Position numbers and translations under genes: made by a program. A DNA stretch of 64,000 nucleotides from Eutreptiella sp. 'Long Island Sound 2002' (Eukaryota; Euglenozoa; Euglenophyceae; Eutreptiales; Eutreptiaceae), in NCBI GenBank assembly GCA_964036045.1, contig OZ038385.1:36736063-36800062 (forward strand), read 5' to 3'. Position 1 is the first letter of the stretch; each line of letters opens with the position of its first letter. The notes below the pieces were generated by a model, which saw nothing but the letters and a program-made list of their open reading frames with translations, was not told the DNA's origin and did no database searches. This document shows positions 27,072-38,458 of the stretch, piece by piece.

Positions 27072-30000
27072 CTTCTGATTTTGTCCCCCGCTATGAAGCG
27101 GAGGGGCTCCCCGAGGCGGCAGGGCTAATGTAGCCACCATGCCCTCAAGTGGGCCACTTCTTATTTTCCCCCCCGCTCTGCGGCGGTGGGGCTCCCCGAG
27201 ACGGCAGGGGTTATGTAGCCACCATGCCCACAAGTGGGCCACTTCTGATTTTGTCCCCCCCTTTGAAGCGGAGGGGCTCCCCGAGGCGGCAGGAGTTATG
27301 TAACCACCATGCCCTCAAGTGGGCCACTTCTGATTTTGCCCCCCGCTCTGCAGCGGAGGGGCTCCCCGAGACGGCAGGGGTTATGTAGCCACCATGCCCA
27401 CAAGTGGGCCACTTCTGATTTTGTCCCCCTCTCTGCAGCGGAGGGGCTTCCCGAGGCGGCAGGGGTTATGTAGCCACCTTGCCCACAAGTGGGGCATTTC
27501 TGATTTTCTCCCCCGCTCTGAAGCAGAGGGGCTCCCCGAGGCGGCAGGGGATATGTAGCCACCATGCCCGCAAGTAGGCCACTTCTGATTTTATCCCCCG
27601 GCCTGCAGCGGTAGGGCTCCCCGAGGCGGCGGGGGCTATGTAGCCGCAATGCCCACAAGTGGGCCACTTCTGATTCTGTCCCCCGCTATGAAGCGGAGGG
27701 GCTTCCCGAGGCTACAGAGGATATGTAGCCACCATGCCCACAAGTGGGCCACTTCTGATTTTATCTCCGGGGTTGCAACGATAGGGCTCCCCGAGACGGC
27801 AGGGGTTATGTAGCCACCATGCCCACAAGTGGGCCACTTCTGATTTTGTCTCCCGCTATGAAGCGGCGAGGCACCCTGAGGAGGCAGGGGTTATGTAGCC
27901 ACCTTGCCCACAAGTGGGCCACTTCTGATTTCATCCCCCGCTCTGAAGCGGTGGGGCTCCCCGAGGCTGCAGGGGTTATGTAGCCACCTTGCCCACAAGT
28001 GGGCCAATTCTGATTTTGTCCCCCTCTCTGCAGCGGTGGGGCTCCCCAAGGCGGCAGGGGTTATGTAGCCACCTTGCCCACAAGTAGGCCACTTCTGATT
28101 TTCTCCCCCGCTCTGAAGCAGAGGGGCTCCCCGAGGCGGCAGGGGTTATGTAGCCACCATGCCCACAAGTGGGCCACTTCTGATTTTATCCCCCGGTCTG
28201 CAGCGGTAGGGCTCCCCGAGGCGGCGGGGGCTATGTAGCCACCATGCCCACAAGTGGGCCACTTCTGATTTTGTCCCCCGCTATGAAGCGGAGAGGCACC
28301 CTAAGGAGGCAGGGGTTATGTAGCCACCATGCCCACAAGTGGGCCACTTCTGATTTTATCCCCCGCTGTGCAGCGGTGGGGCTCCCCGAGGCGGCAGGGG
28401 TTATGTAGCCACCTTGCCCACAAGTGGGCCACTTCTGATTTTGTCCCCCGCTCTGAAGCGGAGGGGCTCCCCGAGGCGGCAGGGGTTATGTAGCCACCAT
28501 GCCCACAAGTGGGCCACTTCTGATTTTGTCCCCCTCTCTGCAGCGGAGGGGCTTCCCGAGGCGGCAGGGGTTATGTAGCCACCATGCCCACAAGTGGGGC
28601 ATTTCTGATTTTGTCCCCCGCTATGAAGCAGAGGGGCTCCCCGAGGCGGCAGGGGATATGTAGCCACCATGCCCGCAAGTAGGCCACTTCTGATTTTATC
28701 CCCCGGCCTGCAGCGGTAGGGCTCCCCGAGGCGGCGGGGGCTATGTAGCCGCAATGCCCACAAGTGGGCCACTTCTGATTCTGTCCCCCGCTATGAAGCG
28801 GAGGGGCTTCCCGAGGCTACAGAGGATATGTAGCCACCATGCCCACAAGTGGGCCACTTCTGATTTTATCTCCGGGGTTGCAACGATAGGGCTCCCCGAG
28901 ACGGCAGGGGTTATGTAGCCACTATGCCCACAAGTGGGCCACTTCTGATTTTGTCTCCCGCTATGAAGCGGAGAGGCACCCTGAGGAGGCAGGGGTTATG
29001 TAGCCACCTTGCCCACAAGTGGGCCACTTCTGATTTCATCCCCCGCTCTGAAGCGGTGGGGCTCCCCGAGGCTGCAGGGGTTATGTAGCCACCTTGCCCA
29101 CAAGTGGGCCAATTCTGATTTTGTCCCCCTCTCTGCAGCGGTGGGGCTCCCCAAGGCGGCAGGGGTTATGTAGCCACCTTGCCCACAAGTAGGCCACTTC
29201 TGATTTTCTCCCCCGCTCTGAAGCAGAGGGGCTCCCCGAGGCGGCAGGGGTTATGTAGCCACCATGCCCACAAGTGGGCCACTTCTGATTTTATCCCCCG
29301 GTCTGCAGCGGTAGGGCTCCCCGAGGCGGCGGGGGCTATGTAGCCACCATGCCCACAAGTGGGCCACTTCTGATTTTGTCCCCCGCTATGAAGCGGAGAG
29401 GCACCCTAAGGAGGCAGGGGTTATGTAGCCACCTTGCCCACAAGTGGGCCACTTCTGATTTTATCCCCCGCTGTGCAGCGGTGGGGCTCCCCGAGGCGGC
29501 AGGGGTTATGTAGCCACCTTGCCCACAAGTGGGCCACTTCTGATTTTGTCCCCCGCTCTGAAGCGGAGGGGCTCCCCGAGGCGGCAAGGGTTATGTAGCC
29601 ACCATGCCCACAAGTGGGCCACTTCTGATTTTGCCCCCCCCTTTGAAGCGGAGGGGCTCCCCGAGGCGGCAGGGCTGATGTAGCCACCATGCCCACAAGT
29701 GGGCCACTTCTTATTTTTCCCCCCGCTCTGCGGCGGTAGGGCTCCCCGAGACGGCAGGGGTTATGTAGCCACCATGCCCACAAGTGGGCCACTTCTGATT
29801 TTGTCCCCCCCTTTGAAGCGGAGGGGCTCCCCGAGGCGGCAGGGGTTATGTAACCACCATGCCCTCAAGTGGGCCACTTCTGATTTTGCCCCCCGCTCTG
29901 CGGCGGTGGGGCTCCTCGAGACGGCAGGGGTTATGTAGCCACCATGCCCACAAGTGGGCCACTTCTGATTTTGTCCCCCTCTGTGCAGTGGTGGGGCTCC

Positions 30001-31055
30001 CCGAGGCGGCAGGGGTTATGTAGCCACCTTGCCCACAAGTGGGCCACTTCTGATTTTGTCCCCCGCTATGAAGCGGAGGGGCTCCCCGAGGCGGCGGGGG
30101 TTATGTAGCCACCAGGGCCACTTCTGATTTTATCCCCTGGTTTGCAGCGGTAGGGCTCCCCGAGGCGGCGGGGGCTATGTAGCCACCATGCCCACAAGTG
30201 GGCCACTTCAGATTTTGTCCCCCGCTATGAAGCGGAGGGGCTCCCCGAGGCGGCAGGGGTTATGTAGCCACCATGCCCACAAGTGGGCCACTTCTGATTC
30301 TGTCCACTGCTCTGAAGTGGAGGGGCTTTCCGAGGCTACAGGGGATATGTAGACACCTTGCCCACAAGTAGACCACTTCTGATTTTGTCCCCCGCTATGA
30401 AGCGGAGGGGCTCCCCGAGGCGGCGGGGGTTATGTAGCCACCATGCCCACAAGTGGGCCACTTCTGATTTTATCCCCTGGTTTGCAGCGGTAGGGCTCCC
30501 CGAGGCGGCGGGGGCTATGTAGCCACCATGCCCACAAGTGGGCCACTTCTGATTTTATCCCCCGGTCTGCAGCGGTAGGGCTCCCCTAGGCGGCGGGGGT
30601 TATGTAGCCACCATGCCCACAAGTGGGCCACTTCTGATTTTGTCCCCCGCTCTGAAGCGGAGGGGCTTACCGAGGCGGCAGGGGTTATGTAGCCACCTTG
30701 CCCACAAGTAGACCACTTCTGATTTTCTCCCCCGCTCTGAAGCAGAGAGGCTCCCCGAGGCGGCAGGGGTTATGTAGCCACCATGCCCACAAGTGGGCCA
30801 CTTCTGATTTTATCCCCCGGTCTGCAGCGGTAGGGCTCCCCGAGGCGGCAGGGGCTATGTAGCCACCATGCCCACAAGTGGGCCAATTCTGATTTTGTCC
30901 CCCGCTATGAAGCGGAGGGGCTCCCCGAGGCGGCAGGAGTTATGTAGCCACCATGCCCACAAGTGGGCCACTTCTGATTTTTTCCACCGCTCTAAAGCGG
31001 AGGGGCTCCCCGAGGCTACAGGGGTTATGTAGCCACCATGCCCACAAGTAGACCA
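27072..31055 (+). repeat. 3,984-bp higher-order satellite unit, copy A
   Basis: Followed immediately by a near-identical copy B, offset exactly 3,984 bp (47 monomers less 11 bp). The missing 11 bp is a truncated monomer (CCACCAGGGCCACTTC near 30,109), present in both copies. Within it a 13-monomer, 1,105-bp block is itself tandemly duplicated (about 27,400-28,504 and 28,505-29,609). Confidence 0.9.
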
Positions 31056-34000
31056 CTTCTGATTTTGTCCCCCGCTATGAAGCGGAGGGGCTCCCCGAGG
31101 CGGCAGGGCTAATGTAGCCACCATGCCCTCAAGTGGGCCACTTCTTATTTTCCCCCCCGCTCTGCGGCGGTGGGGCTCCCCGAGACGGCAGGGGTTATGT
31201 AGCCACCATGCCCACAAGTGGGCCACTTCTGATTTTGTCCCCCCCTTTGAAGCGGAGGGGCTCCCCGAGGCGGCAGGAGTTATGTAACCACCATGCCCTC
31301 AAGTGGGCCACTTCTGATTTTGCCCCCCGCTCTGCAGCGGAGGGGCTCCCCGAGACGGCAGGGGTTATGTAGCCACCATGCCCACAAGTGGGCCACTTCT
31401 GATTTTGTCCCCCTCTCTGCAGCGGAGGGGCTTCCCGAGGCGGCAGGGGTTATGTAGCCACCTTGCCCACAAGTGGGGCATTTCTGATTTTGTCCCCCGC
31501 TATGAAGCAGAGGGGCTCCCCGAGGCGGCAGGGGATATGTAGCCACCATGCCCGCAAGTAGGCCACTTCTGATTTTATCCCCCGGCCTGCAGCGGTAGGG
31601 CTCCCCGAGGCGGCGGGGGCTATGTAGCCGCAATGCCCACAAGTGGGCCACTTCTGATTCTGTCCCCCGCTATGAAGCGGAGGGGCTTCCCGAGGCTACA
31701 GAGGATATGTAGCCACCATGCCCACAAGTGGGCCACTTCTGATTTTATCTCCGGGGTTGCAACGATAGGGCTCCCCGAGACGGCAGGGGTTATGTAGCCA
31801 CCATGCCCACAAGTGGGCCACTTCTGATTTTGTCTCCCGCTATGAAGCGGCGAGGCACCCTGAGGAGGCAGGGGTTATGTAGCCACCTTGCCCACAAGTG
31901 GGCCACTTCTGATTTCATCCCCCGCTCTGAAGCGGTGGGGCTCCCCGAGGCTGCAGGGGTTATGTAGCCACCTTGCCCACAAGTGGGCCAATTCTGATTT
32001 TGTCCCCCTCTCTGCAGCGGTGGGGCTCCCCAAGGCGGCAGGGGTTATGTAGCCACCTTGCCCACAAGTAGGCCACTTCTGATTTTCTCCCCCGCTCTGA
32101 AGCAGAGGGGCTCCCCGAGGCGGCAGGGGTTATGTAGCCACCATGCCCACAAGTGGGCCACTTCTGATTTTATCCCCCGGTCTGCAGCGGTAGGGCTCCC
32201 CGAGGCGGCGGGGGCTATGTAGCCACCATGCCCACAAGTGGGCCACTTCTGATTTTGTCCCCCGCTATGAAGCGGAGAGGCACCCTAAGGAGGCAGGGGT
32301 TATGTAGCCACCATGCCCACAAGTGGGCCACTTCTGATTTTATCCCCCGCTGTGCAGCGGTGGGGCTCCCCGAGGCGGCAGGGGTTATGTAGCCACCTTG
32401 CCCACAAGTGGGCCACTTCTGATTTTGTCCCCCGCTCTGAAGCGGAGGGGCTCCCCGAGGCGGCAGGGGTTATGTAGCCACCATGCCCACAAGTGGGCCA
32501 CTTCTGATTTTGTCCCCCTCTCTGCAGCGGAGGGGCTTCCCGAGGCGGCAGGGGTTATGTAGCCACCATGCCCACAAGTGGGGCATTTCTGATTTTGTCC
32601 CCCGCTATGAAGCAGAGGGGCTCCCCGAGGCGGCAGGGGATATGTAGCCACCATGCCCGCAAGTAGGCCACTTCTGATTTTATCCCCCGGCCTGCAGCGG
32701 TAGGGCTCCCCGAGGCGGCGGGGGCTATGTAGCCGCAATGCCCACAAGTGGGCCACTTCTGATTCTGTCCCCCGCTATGAAGCGGAGGGGCTTCCCGAGG
32801 CTACAGAGGATATGTAGCCACCATGCCCACAAGTGGGCCACTTCTGATTTTATCTCCGGGGTTGCAACGATAGGGCTCCCCGAGACGGCAGGGGTTATGT
32901 AGCCACTATGCCCACAAGTGGGCCACTTCTGATTTTGTCTCCCGCTATGAAGCGGAGAGGCACCCTGAGGAGGCAGGGGTTATGTAGCCACCTTGCCCAC
33001 AAGTGGGCCACTTCTGATTTCATCCCCTGCTCTGAAGCGGTGGGGCTCCCCGAGGCTGCAGGGGTTATGTAGCCACCTTGCCCACAAGTGGGCCAATTCT
33101 GATTTTGTCCCCCTCTCTGCAGCGGTGGGGCTCCCCAAGGCGGCAGGGGTTATGTAGCCACCTTGCCCACAAGTAGGCCACTTCTGATTTTCTCCCCCGC
33201 TCTGAAGCAGAGGGGCTCCCCGAGGCGGCAGGGGTTATGTAGCCACCATGCCCACAAGTGGGCCACTTCTGATTTTATCCCCCGGTCTGCAGCGGTAGGG
33301 CTCCCCGAGGCGGCGGGGGCTATGTAGCCACCATGCCCACAAGTGGGCCACTTCTGATTTTGTCCCCCGCTATGAAGCGGAGAGGCACCCTAAGGAGGCA
33401 GGGGTTATGTAGCCACCTTGCCCACAAGTGGGCCACTTCTGATTTTATCCCCCGCTGTGCAGCGGTGGGGCTCCCCGAGGCGGCAGGGGTTATGTAGCCA
33501 CCTTGCCCACAAGTGGGCCACTTCTGATTTTGTCCCCCGCTCTGAAGCGGAGGGGCTCCCCGAGGCGGCAAGGGTTATGTAGCCACCATGCCCACAAGTG
33601 GGCCACTTCTGATTTTGCCCCCCCCTTTGAAGCGGAGGGGCTCCCCGAGGCGGCAGGGCTGATGTAGCCACCATGCCCACAAGTGGGCCACTTCTTATTT
33701 TTCCCCCCGCTCTGCGGCGGTAGGGCTCCCCGAGACGGCAGGGGTTATGTAGCCACCATGCCCACAAGTGGGCCACTTCTGATTTTGTCCCCCCCTTTGA
33801 AGCGGAGGGGCTCCCCGAGGCGGCAGGGGTTATGTAACCACCATGCCCTCAAGTGGGCCACTTCTGATTTTGCCCCCCGCTCTGCGGCGGTGGGGCTCCT
33901 CGAGACGGCAGGGGTTATGTAGCCACCATGCCCACAAGTGGGCCACTTCTGATTTTGTCCCCCTCTGTGCAGTGGTGGGGCTCCCCGAGGCGGCAGGGGT

Positions 34001-35039
34001 TATGTAGCCACCTTGCCCACAAGTGGGCCACTTCTGATTTTGTCCCCCGCTATGAAGCGGAGGGGCTCCCCGAGGCGGCGGGGGTTATGTAGCCACCAGG
34101 GCCACTTCTGATTTTATCCCCTGGTTTGCAGCGGTAGGGCTCCCCGAGGCGGCGGGGGCTATGTAGCCACCATGCCCACAAGTGGGCCACTTCAGATTTT
34201 GTCCCCCGCTATGAAGCGGAGGGGCTCCCCGAGGCGGCAGGGGTTATGTAGCCACCATGCCCACAAGTGGGCCACTTCTGATTCTGTCCACTGCTCTGAA
34301 GTGGAGGGGCTTTCCGAGGCTACAGGGGATATGTAGACACCTTGCCCACAAGTAGACCACTTCTGATTTTGTCCCCCGCTATGAAGCGGAGGGGCTCCCC
34401 GAGGCGGCGGGGGTTATGTAGCCACCATGCCCACAAGTGGGCCACTTCTGATTTTATCCCCTGGTTTGCAGCGGTAGGGCTCCCCGAGGCGGCGGGGGCT
34501 ATGTAGCCACCATGCCCACAAGTGGGCCACTTCTGATTTTATCCCCCGGTCTGCAGCGGTAGGGCTCCCCTAGGCGGCGGGGGTTATGTAGCCACCATGC
34601 CCACAAGTGGGCCACTTCTGATTTTGTCCCCCGCTCTGAAGCGGAGGGGCTTACCGAGGCGGCAGGGGTTATGTAGCCACCTTGCCCACAAGTAGACCAC
34701 TTCTGATTTTCTCCCCCGCTCTGAAGCAGAGAGGCTCCCCGAGGCGGCAGGGGTTATGTAGCCACCATGCCCACAAGTGGGCCACTTCTGATTTTATCCC
34801 CCGGTCTGCAGCGGTAGGGCTCCCCGAGGCGGCAGGGGCTATGTAGCCACCATGCCCACAAGTGGGCCAATTCTGATTTTGTCCCCCGCTATGAAGCGGA
34901 GGGGCTCCCCGAGGCGGCAGGAGTTATGTAGCCACCATGCCCACAAGTGGGCCACTTCTGATTTTTTCCACCGCTCTAAAGCGGAGGGGCTCCCCGAGGC
35001 TACAGGGGTTATGTAGCCACCATGCCCACAAGTGGGCCA
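31056..35039 (+). repeat. 3,984-bp higher-order satellite unit, copy B
   Basis: Recent tandem copy of the preceding unit, with only scattered differences (for example CTCCCCCGCTCTGAAG versus GTCCCCCGCTATGAAG in the monomer near 27,510 / 31,494). It carries the same internal 1,105-bp duplication. Confidence 0.9.
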
Positions 35040-35843
35040 CTTCTGATTTTATCTCCCGGTCTGCAACGGTAGGGCTCCCCGAGACGGTAGGGGTTATGTA
35101 GCCACCGTGCCCGCAAGTGGGGCATGTCTGATTTTGTCCCCCGCTATGAAGCGGAGAGGCACCTTGAGGAGGCAGGGGTTATGTAGCCCCGGTCTGCAGC
35201 GGTAGGGCTCCCCGAGACGGCAGGGCTGATGTAGCCACCTTGCCCACAAGTTGGCCACTTCTGATTTTGTCCCCCGCTATGAAGCGGAGGGGCTCCCCGA
35301 GGCGGCAGGGGTTATGTAGCCACCATGCCCACAAGTGGGCCACTTCTGATTTTGCCCCCCGCTCTGAAGCGGAGGGGCTTCCCGAGGCGGCAGGGGTTAT
35401 GTAGCCACCTTGCCCACAAGTAGGCCACTTCTGATTTTCTCCCCCGCTCTGAAGCAGAGAGGCTCCCCGAGGCGGCAGGGGTTATGTAGCCACCATGCCC
35501 ACAAGTGGGCCACTTCTGATTTTATCCCCCGGTCTGCAGCGGTAGGGCTCCCCGAGGCGGCGGGGGCTATGTAGCCACCATGCCCACAAGTGGGCCACTT
35601 CTGATTTTGTCCCCCGCTATGAAGCGGAGGGGCTCCCCGAGGCGGCAGGGGTTATGTAGCCACCATGCCCACAAGTGGGCCACTTCTGATTTTGTCCCCC
35701 GCTCTGAAGCGGAGGGGCTTCCCGAGGCTACAGGGGTTATGTAGCCACCATGCCCACAAGTGGGCCACTTCTAATTTTGTCTCCCGCTCTGAAGCGGAGG
35801 GGCTCCCCGAGGCGGCAGGGGTCATGTAGCCAAACGTAAACGT

Positions 35844-36602
35844 ATGCCTTGCCCTTTTCCGAATTGTGACCGATTTTTCATGCACACTTCAATGCGGTCG
35901 CATATTGCTGGGCATTTTCTGCGAGGCCACAGGTGGGCCGGCCAAGAGGGTGCGGATAAAGGCGCATTTTGCTTGTGGTGTGGCAACACAGATGGCAAGT
36001 GCAGCACAAGTGTGCACGGCAAGAAAATTGACAGCAATTGCAGTCTTGCGTACCATCGGCTGCGGCTAAACAGCGCGGCATCCCCAATAGCGATGAACCC
36101 TAGCACCAACTTGCTAGTTCGCTGCAAGGTGCTTGATTGCCGAAAATGGCATTGCACCTACGCCATGCCACACCACATGGCACAAGCGCACCCTGGTGTG
36201 TCCCATGACCATGCCGGGTGCAGCGAAGAGGAGAAAACAAAGGTGTTGCAAGCCTTTGACAATTTCCGGCTCCCATTGCCACCGAATCCGAAGCCTGCTG
36301 CGCCGCCGGCCCTTCCCACTGTTCTCCCTGCTCTTCTCTCTGGGCCAAACCAAGGTAGTAGTAGCAGTGGCAGTAGTAGTAGCAGTAGCTCGTCCACCAA
36401 TGCCTCCTCCAGTACGAGTGCATCCTCCAGCAGTAGTGCCCCGTCAGGCACTAGTGACTATGTGCCATCGGAATCCATGTGTGATGGGCCGGCAGCCTGC
36501 CCGGTCACAAGAGCACAAGCAGCCCGGCCAAAGAAGCGTGCTCGCCCCAAGAGTACCGGCAAGAGGTCACGCGACAAGTGGGAGGATGATTCCGATGCTT
36601 GA
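35844..36602 (+). CDS. C2H2-like zinc-finger protein with Ser tract and basic tail
   Basis: A 252-residue frame starting about 5 bp beyond the last satellite monomer. Residues 3-24 form a clean C2H2 finger (C3, C8, H20, H24). C43/C46 with C53, C66 and H71 may form a second zinc site. C94, C99 and H110/H111 with H116 form a third, finger-like one. A Ser-rich linker (about 171-205) leads to a basic stretch (PKKRARPKSTGKRSRDK, 229-245) that looks like a nuclear localisation signal, and an acidic end (WEDDSDA). A nuclear DNA- or RNA-binding role is inferred. The architecture (Cys/His N-terminus, Ser tract, basic then acidic tail) parallels the gene at 51.8 kb. Start chosen as the first ATG; the finger begins at residue 3, so no later start is possible. 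Stop TGA. Confidence 0.65.
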   Translation: MPCPFPNCDRFFMHTSMRSHIAGHFLRGHRWAGQEGADKGAFCLWCGNTDGKCSTSVHGKKIDSNCSLAYHRLRLNSAASPIAMNPSTNLLVRCKVLDCRKWHCTYAMPHHMAQAHPGVSHDHAGCSEEEKTKVLQAFDNFRLPLPPNPKPAAPPALPTVLPALLSGPNQGSSSSGSSSSSSSSTNASSSTSASSSSSAPSGTSDYVPSESMCDGPAACPVTRAQAARPKKRARPKSTGKRSRDKWEDDSDA

Positions 36603-37277
36603 GGCCCCTCCCCTCCCTTCGCTTCTCTATATATATGTTTGTGGCTCCCTTTGCTTCTCCATATATATGTCTGTGGTTTGTGACAAGGGGAAGGGAAGGC
36701 CTTTGGGCGAACTCAAGGCAACATTCAGTACTGCTCTGAAAGTGCTGCAGTGCAGCAAAACAATCACCATTCACAGTGCATCTTGTTAGCTTTGTGTGTT
36801 TGCGCGCTTGGACGGGGCCTGCCGGAAAAGGTGCTGGGTTTGGGTCAACGAAGGGGGGGGGGGCCTTCGGAGGGGGGTGGGGGTCCCCCCCCCCTACAGC
36901 CCCCCAAACTGTCGAACACCCCTCGGGGTCACACATTGGCTGGCGGCCGCCCCCGTGGGCCCCGTGCAAGGCTTGATGCCCATATTTTTTGCGTTGTGCT
37001 TTACAGGAGGTGCGTTTTTGGGTGGTGAAGGAATCATTCCATCTCTTCGCAATTGAAACTGAAGCAGCGGAGAGCCCAGGCATTGTTCTAAGCCACTTCT
37101 TTTTGTTGTCATTTGTCGAACAGTCGCTTTTTTTTTCTTGGTGAAGGCAGCATTGCAAGGGATTTGTGGAGGTTGGAGGATTTTGCAACCCCAACATGAG
37201 GGGTTTTGGGCCTTTGAGTACTACCAATTGAATTTTAATTAGCAGGGTGCCTGTGAATTGTTTGAAGCTAATTTCTT
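36603..37277. other. Downstream region with G- and C-runs
   Basis: Two short TATATATAT tracts (36,627-36,670), then facing G- and C-runs (36,850-36,893). No gene is supported. Confidence 0.4.
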
Positions 37278-37847
37278 TTGTATCGCTTTCCGTCGGAGTC
37301 GCGTTTTCACATAGTCAAGGAAGCATCGGAAGCGTTGGGAAGGTTTGTCCCAGTGTACGTCACAGCAATGCCTGAACCCTGGCATTTGTTGTATGACACC
37401 TCTGCCATCCGAACCTCCTTACTGCCCCCTTTTCAAGCACGCCGCTACTCAACTGGTCCCCCTCACCACCCCCCTTATCCTGGTGACGCTCCCTGCACGC
37501 CTCCATGCAACTGGTCATCCCCACCCTCGCACCTTGTGGTGGGTAATCATGTATTGGTCCATCACCACCCGCACCACCATTCCTTGTTTGGCGATGAAAT
37601 AATCGCCTCTCGTGGGGGTGGGCTGTGGGGGGGGGGGGGGGGCTGGGATGTTGTCTCAATGGATGACTTTGCAACAATTGTAGCAGACGGCAGCTCCGGT
37701 GTGTGGTATGGGGTACAAGATGAGATAAACTGGGCTGTTGTGCGATGGGAGGATGAAGATCAAACAAGTGTTTCTGAGCGGTGCGAACAAATACTCGTTT
37801 ACAACAGCGTAGACCATACTGTACTGTACAGCTTTATTTTCAGTTGA
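37278..37847 (+). CDS. Hypothetical protein (weak)
   Basis: A 189-codon frame. The last about 65 residues (WDVVSMDDFATIVADGSSG onward, with GVWYGVQDEINWAVVRWEDE) have a convincing protein-like composition. The middle is His/Pro-rich and is followed by a run encoded by poly-G (37,627-37,642). It may be the last exon of a gene or a chance frame. No family is recognised and no function is proposed. Confidence 0.25.
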   Translation: MYRFPSESRFHIVKEASEALGRFVPVYVTAMPEPWHLLYDTSAIRTSLLPPFQARRYSTGPPHHPPYPGDAPCTPPCNWSSPPSHLVVGNHVLVHHHPHHHSLFGDEIIASRGGGLWGGGGGWDVVSMDDFATIVADGSSGVWYGVQDEINWAVVRWEDEDQTSVSERCEQILVYNSVDHTVLYSFIFS

Positions 37848-38019
37848 GCCACCCAGACCAATGAAGCAATGAGAGAGGGGAGTCGTCCAAGTTCATGGCG
37901 GACAGCAACCTTTTCCACCTCAGTATTGACTTCCTTCCTTGGCATCACTTTCTCTGTGCATGGCACACCGCTGTTTTCACTCAGCCCTCAGTCTTTCTTG
38001 TGCTCCAGTAGCACACACA

Positions 38020-38205
38020 CCTGGGCGTGGCAGTTCCCACTGCATTTCCTGGTATCAGAATCAGCTTATCCTCACTATGTGTTATGTCTGCTACCACATC
38101 GCCTTGTGGGACAATCGTAGCATCGGACAGCTTGATTCTGAGAGATTTCTCGAGTATCTTCTGGTGAGCGGGCTTCACCAGCTTGCCATGGCCTGAACCT
38201 CAAGA
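38020..38205 (+). repeat. Dispersed repeat family, copy 2
   Basis: Closest partner of 4483-4690; see that entry for the shared words. It also ends near an A-run (38,202-38,209) and lies about 250 bp upstream of the kinase-PARG gene. Confidence 0.6.
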
Positions 38206-38458
38206 AAAAAAGATCAAACTAATGAGAGAGGGGAGTTGTGTGTGCTGTGCCGTAAATTGGTCGGATGACCGCTGCATCTGGTGGTGGACTTAGATTGGGA
38301 TTTAGGGGATCACCAAGTGGGGGTAATTTGGAAGCAGCGTGATTGGCGGACAGCTACAAGGGACATGTTGCACACCGACCTGTGGTAGAAAATGCTCCAA
38401 ATGTGTACCGCCAAGCACAAGGGACAGGAGGGGATGAACGCTTGGGTAGCCCGATGGG

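Larger units (their letters stand above)
21511..35838. repeat. 85-bp satellite array (about 168 monomers)
   Basis: A head-to-tail array with an 85-bp monomer, consistently measured from the recurring GTGGGCCACTTCTGATTTT. Each monomer holds two inverted repeats: GCCCAC-AA-GTGGGC, and CCGCT-CTGA-AGCGG flanked by CCC and GGGG, plus a conserved CCCCGAGGCGGCAGGGG and TTATGTAGCC. Monomers differ by some 5-10 percent by eye. The array contains two inverted blocks and nested higher-order duplications, listed separately. Because 85 is not divisible by three, frames cycle every 255 bp and yield recurrent 79- and 123-codon frames that are not genes. It ends 5 bp before a zinc-finger gene. Function is unknown; a centromeric, heterochromatic or transcribed satellite is possible. 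Confidence 0.97.

Noticed and set aside
21511-35838. CRISPR array
   Set aside because: No unique spacers; the whole 85-bp unit is conserved and the genome is eukaryotic.
21958-35885. Recurrent 79- and 123-codon frames as a tandem gene family
   Set aside because: They arise because the 85-bp monomer cycles through three frames; they share Trp/Leu/Gly-rich satellite translations on both strands.
36850-36900. Rho-independent-type terminator formed by facing G and C runs
   Set aside because: Such terminators are bacterial; this is a simple-sequence region of a eukaryotic genome.
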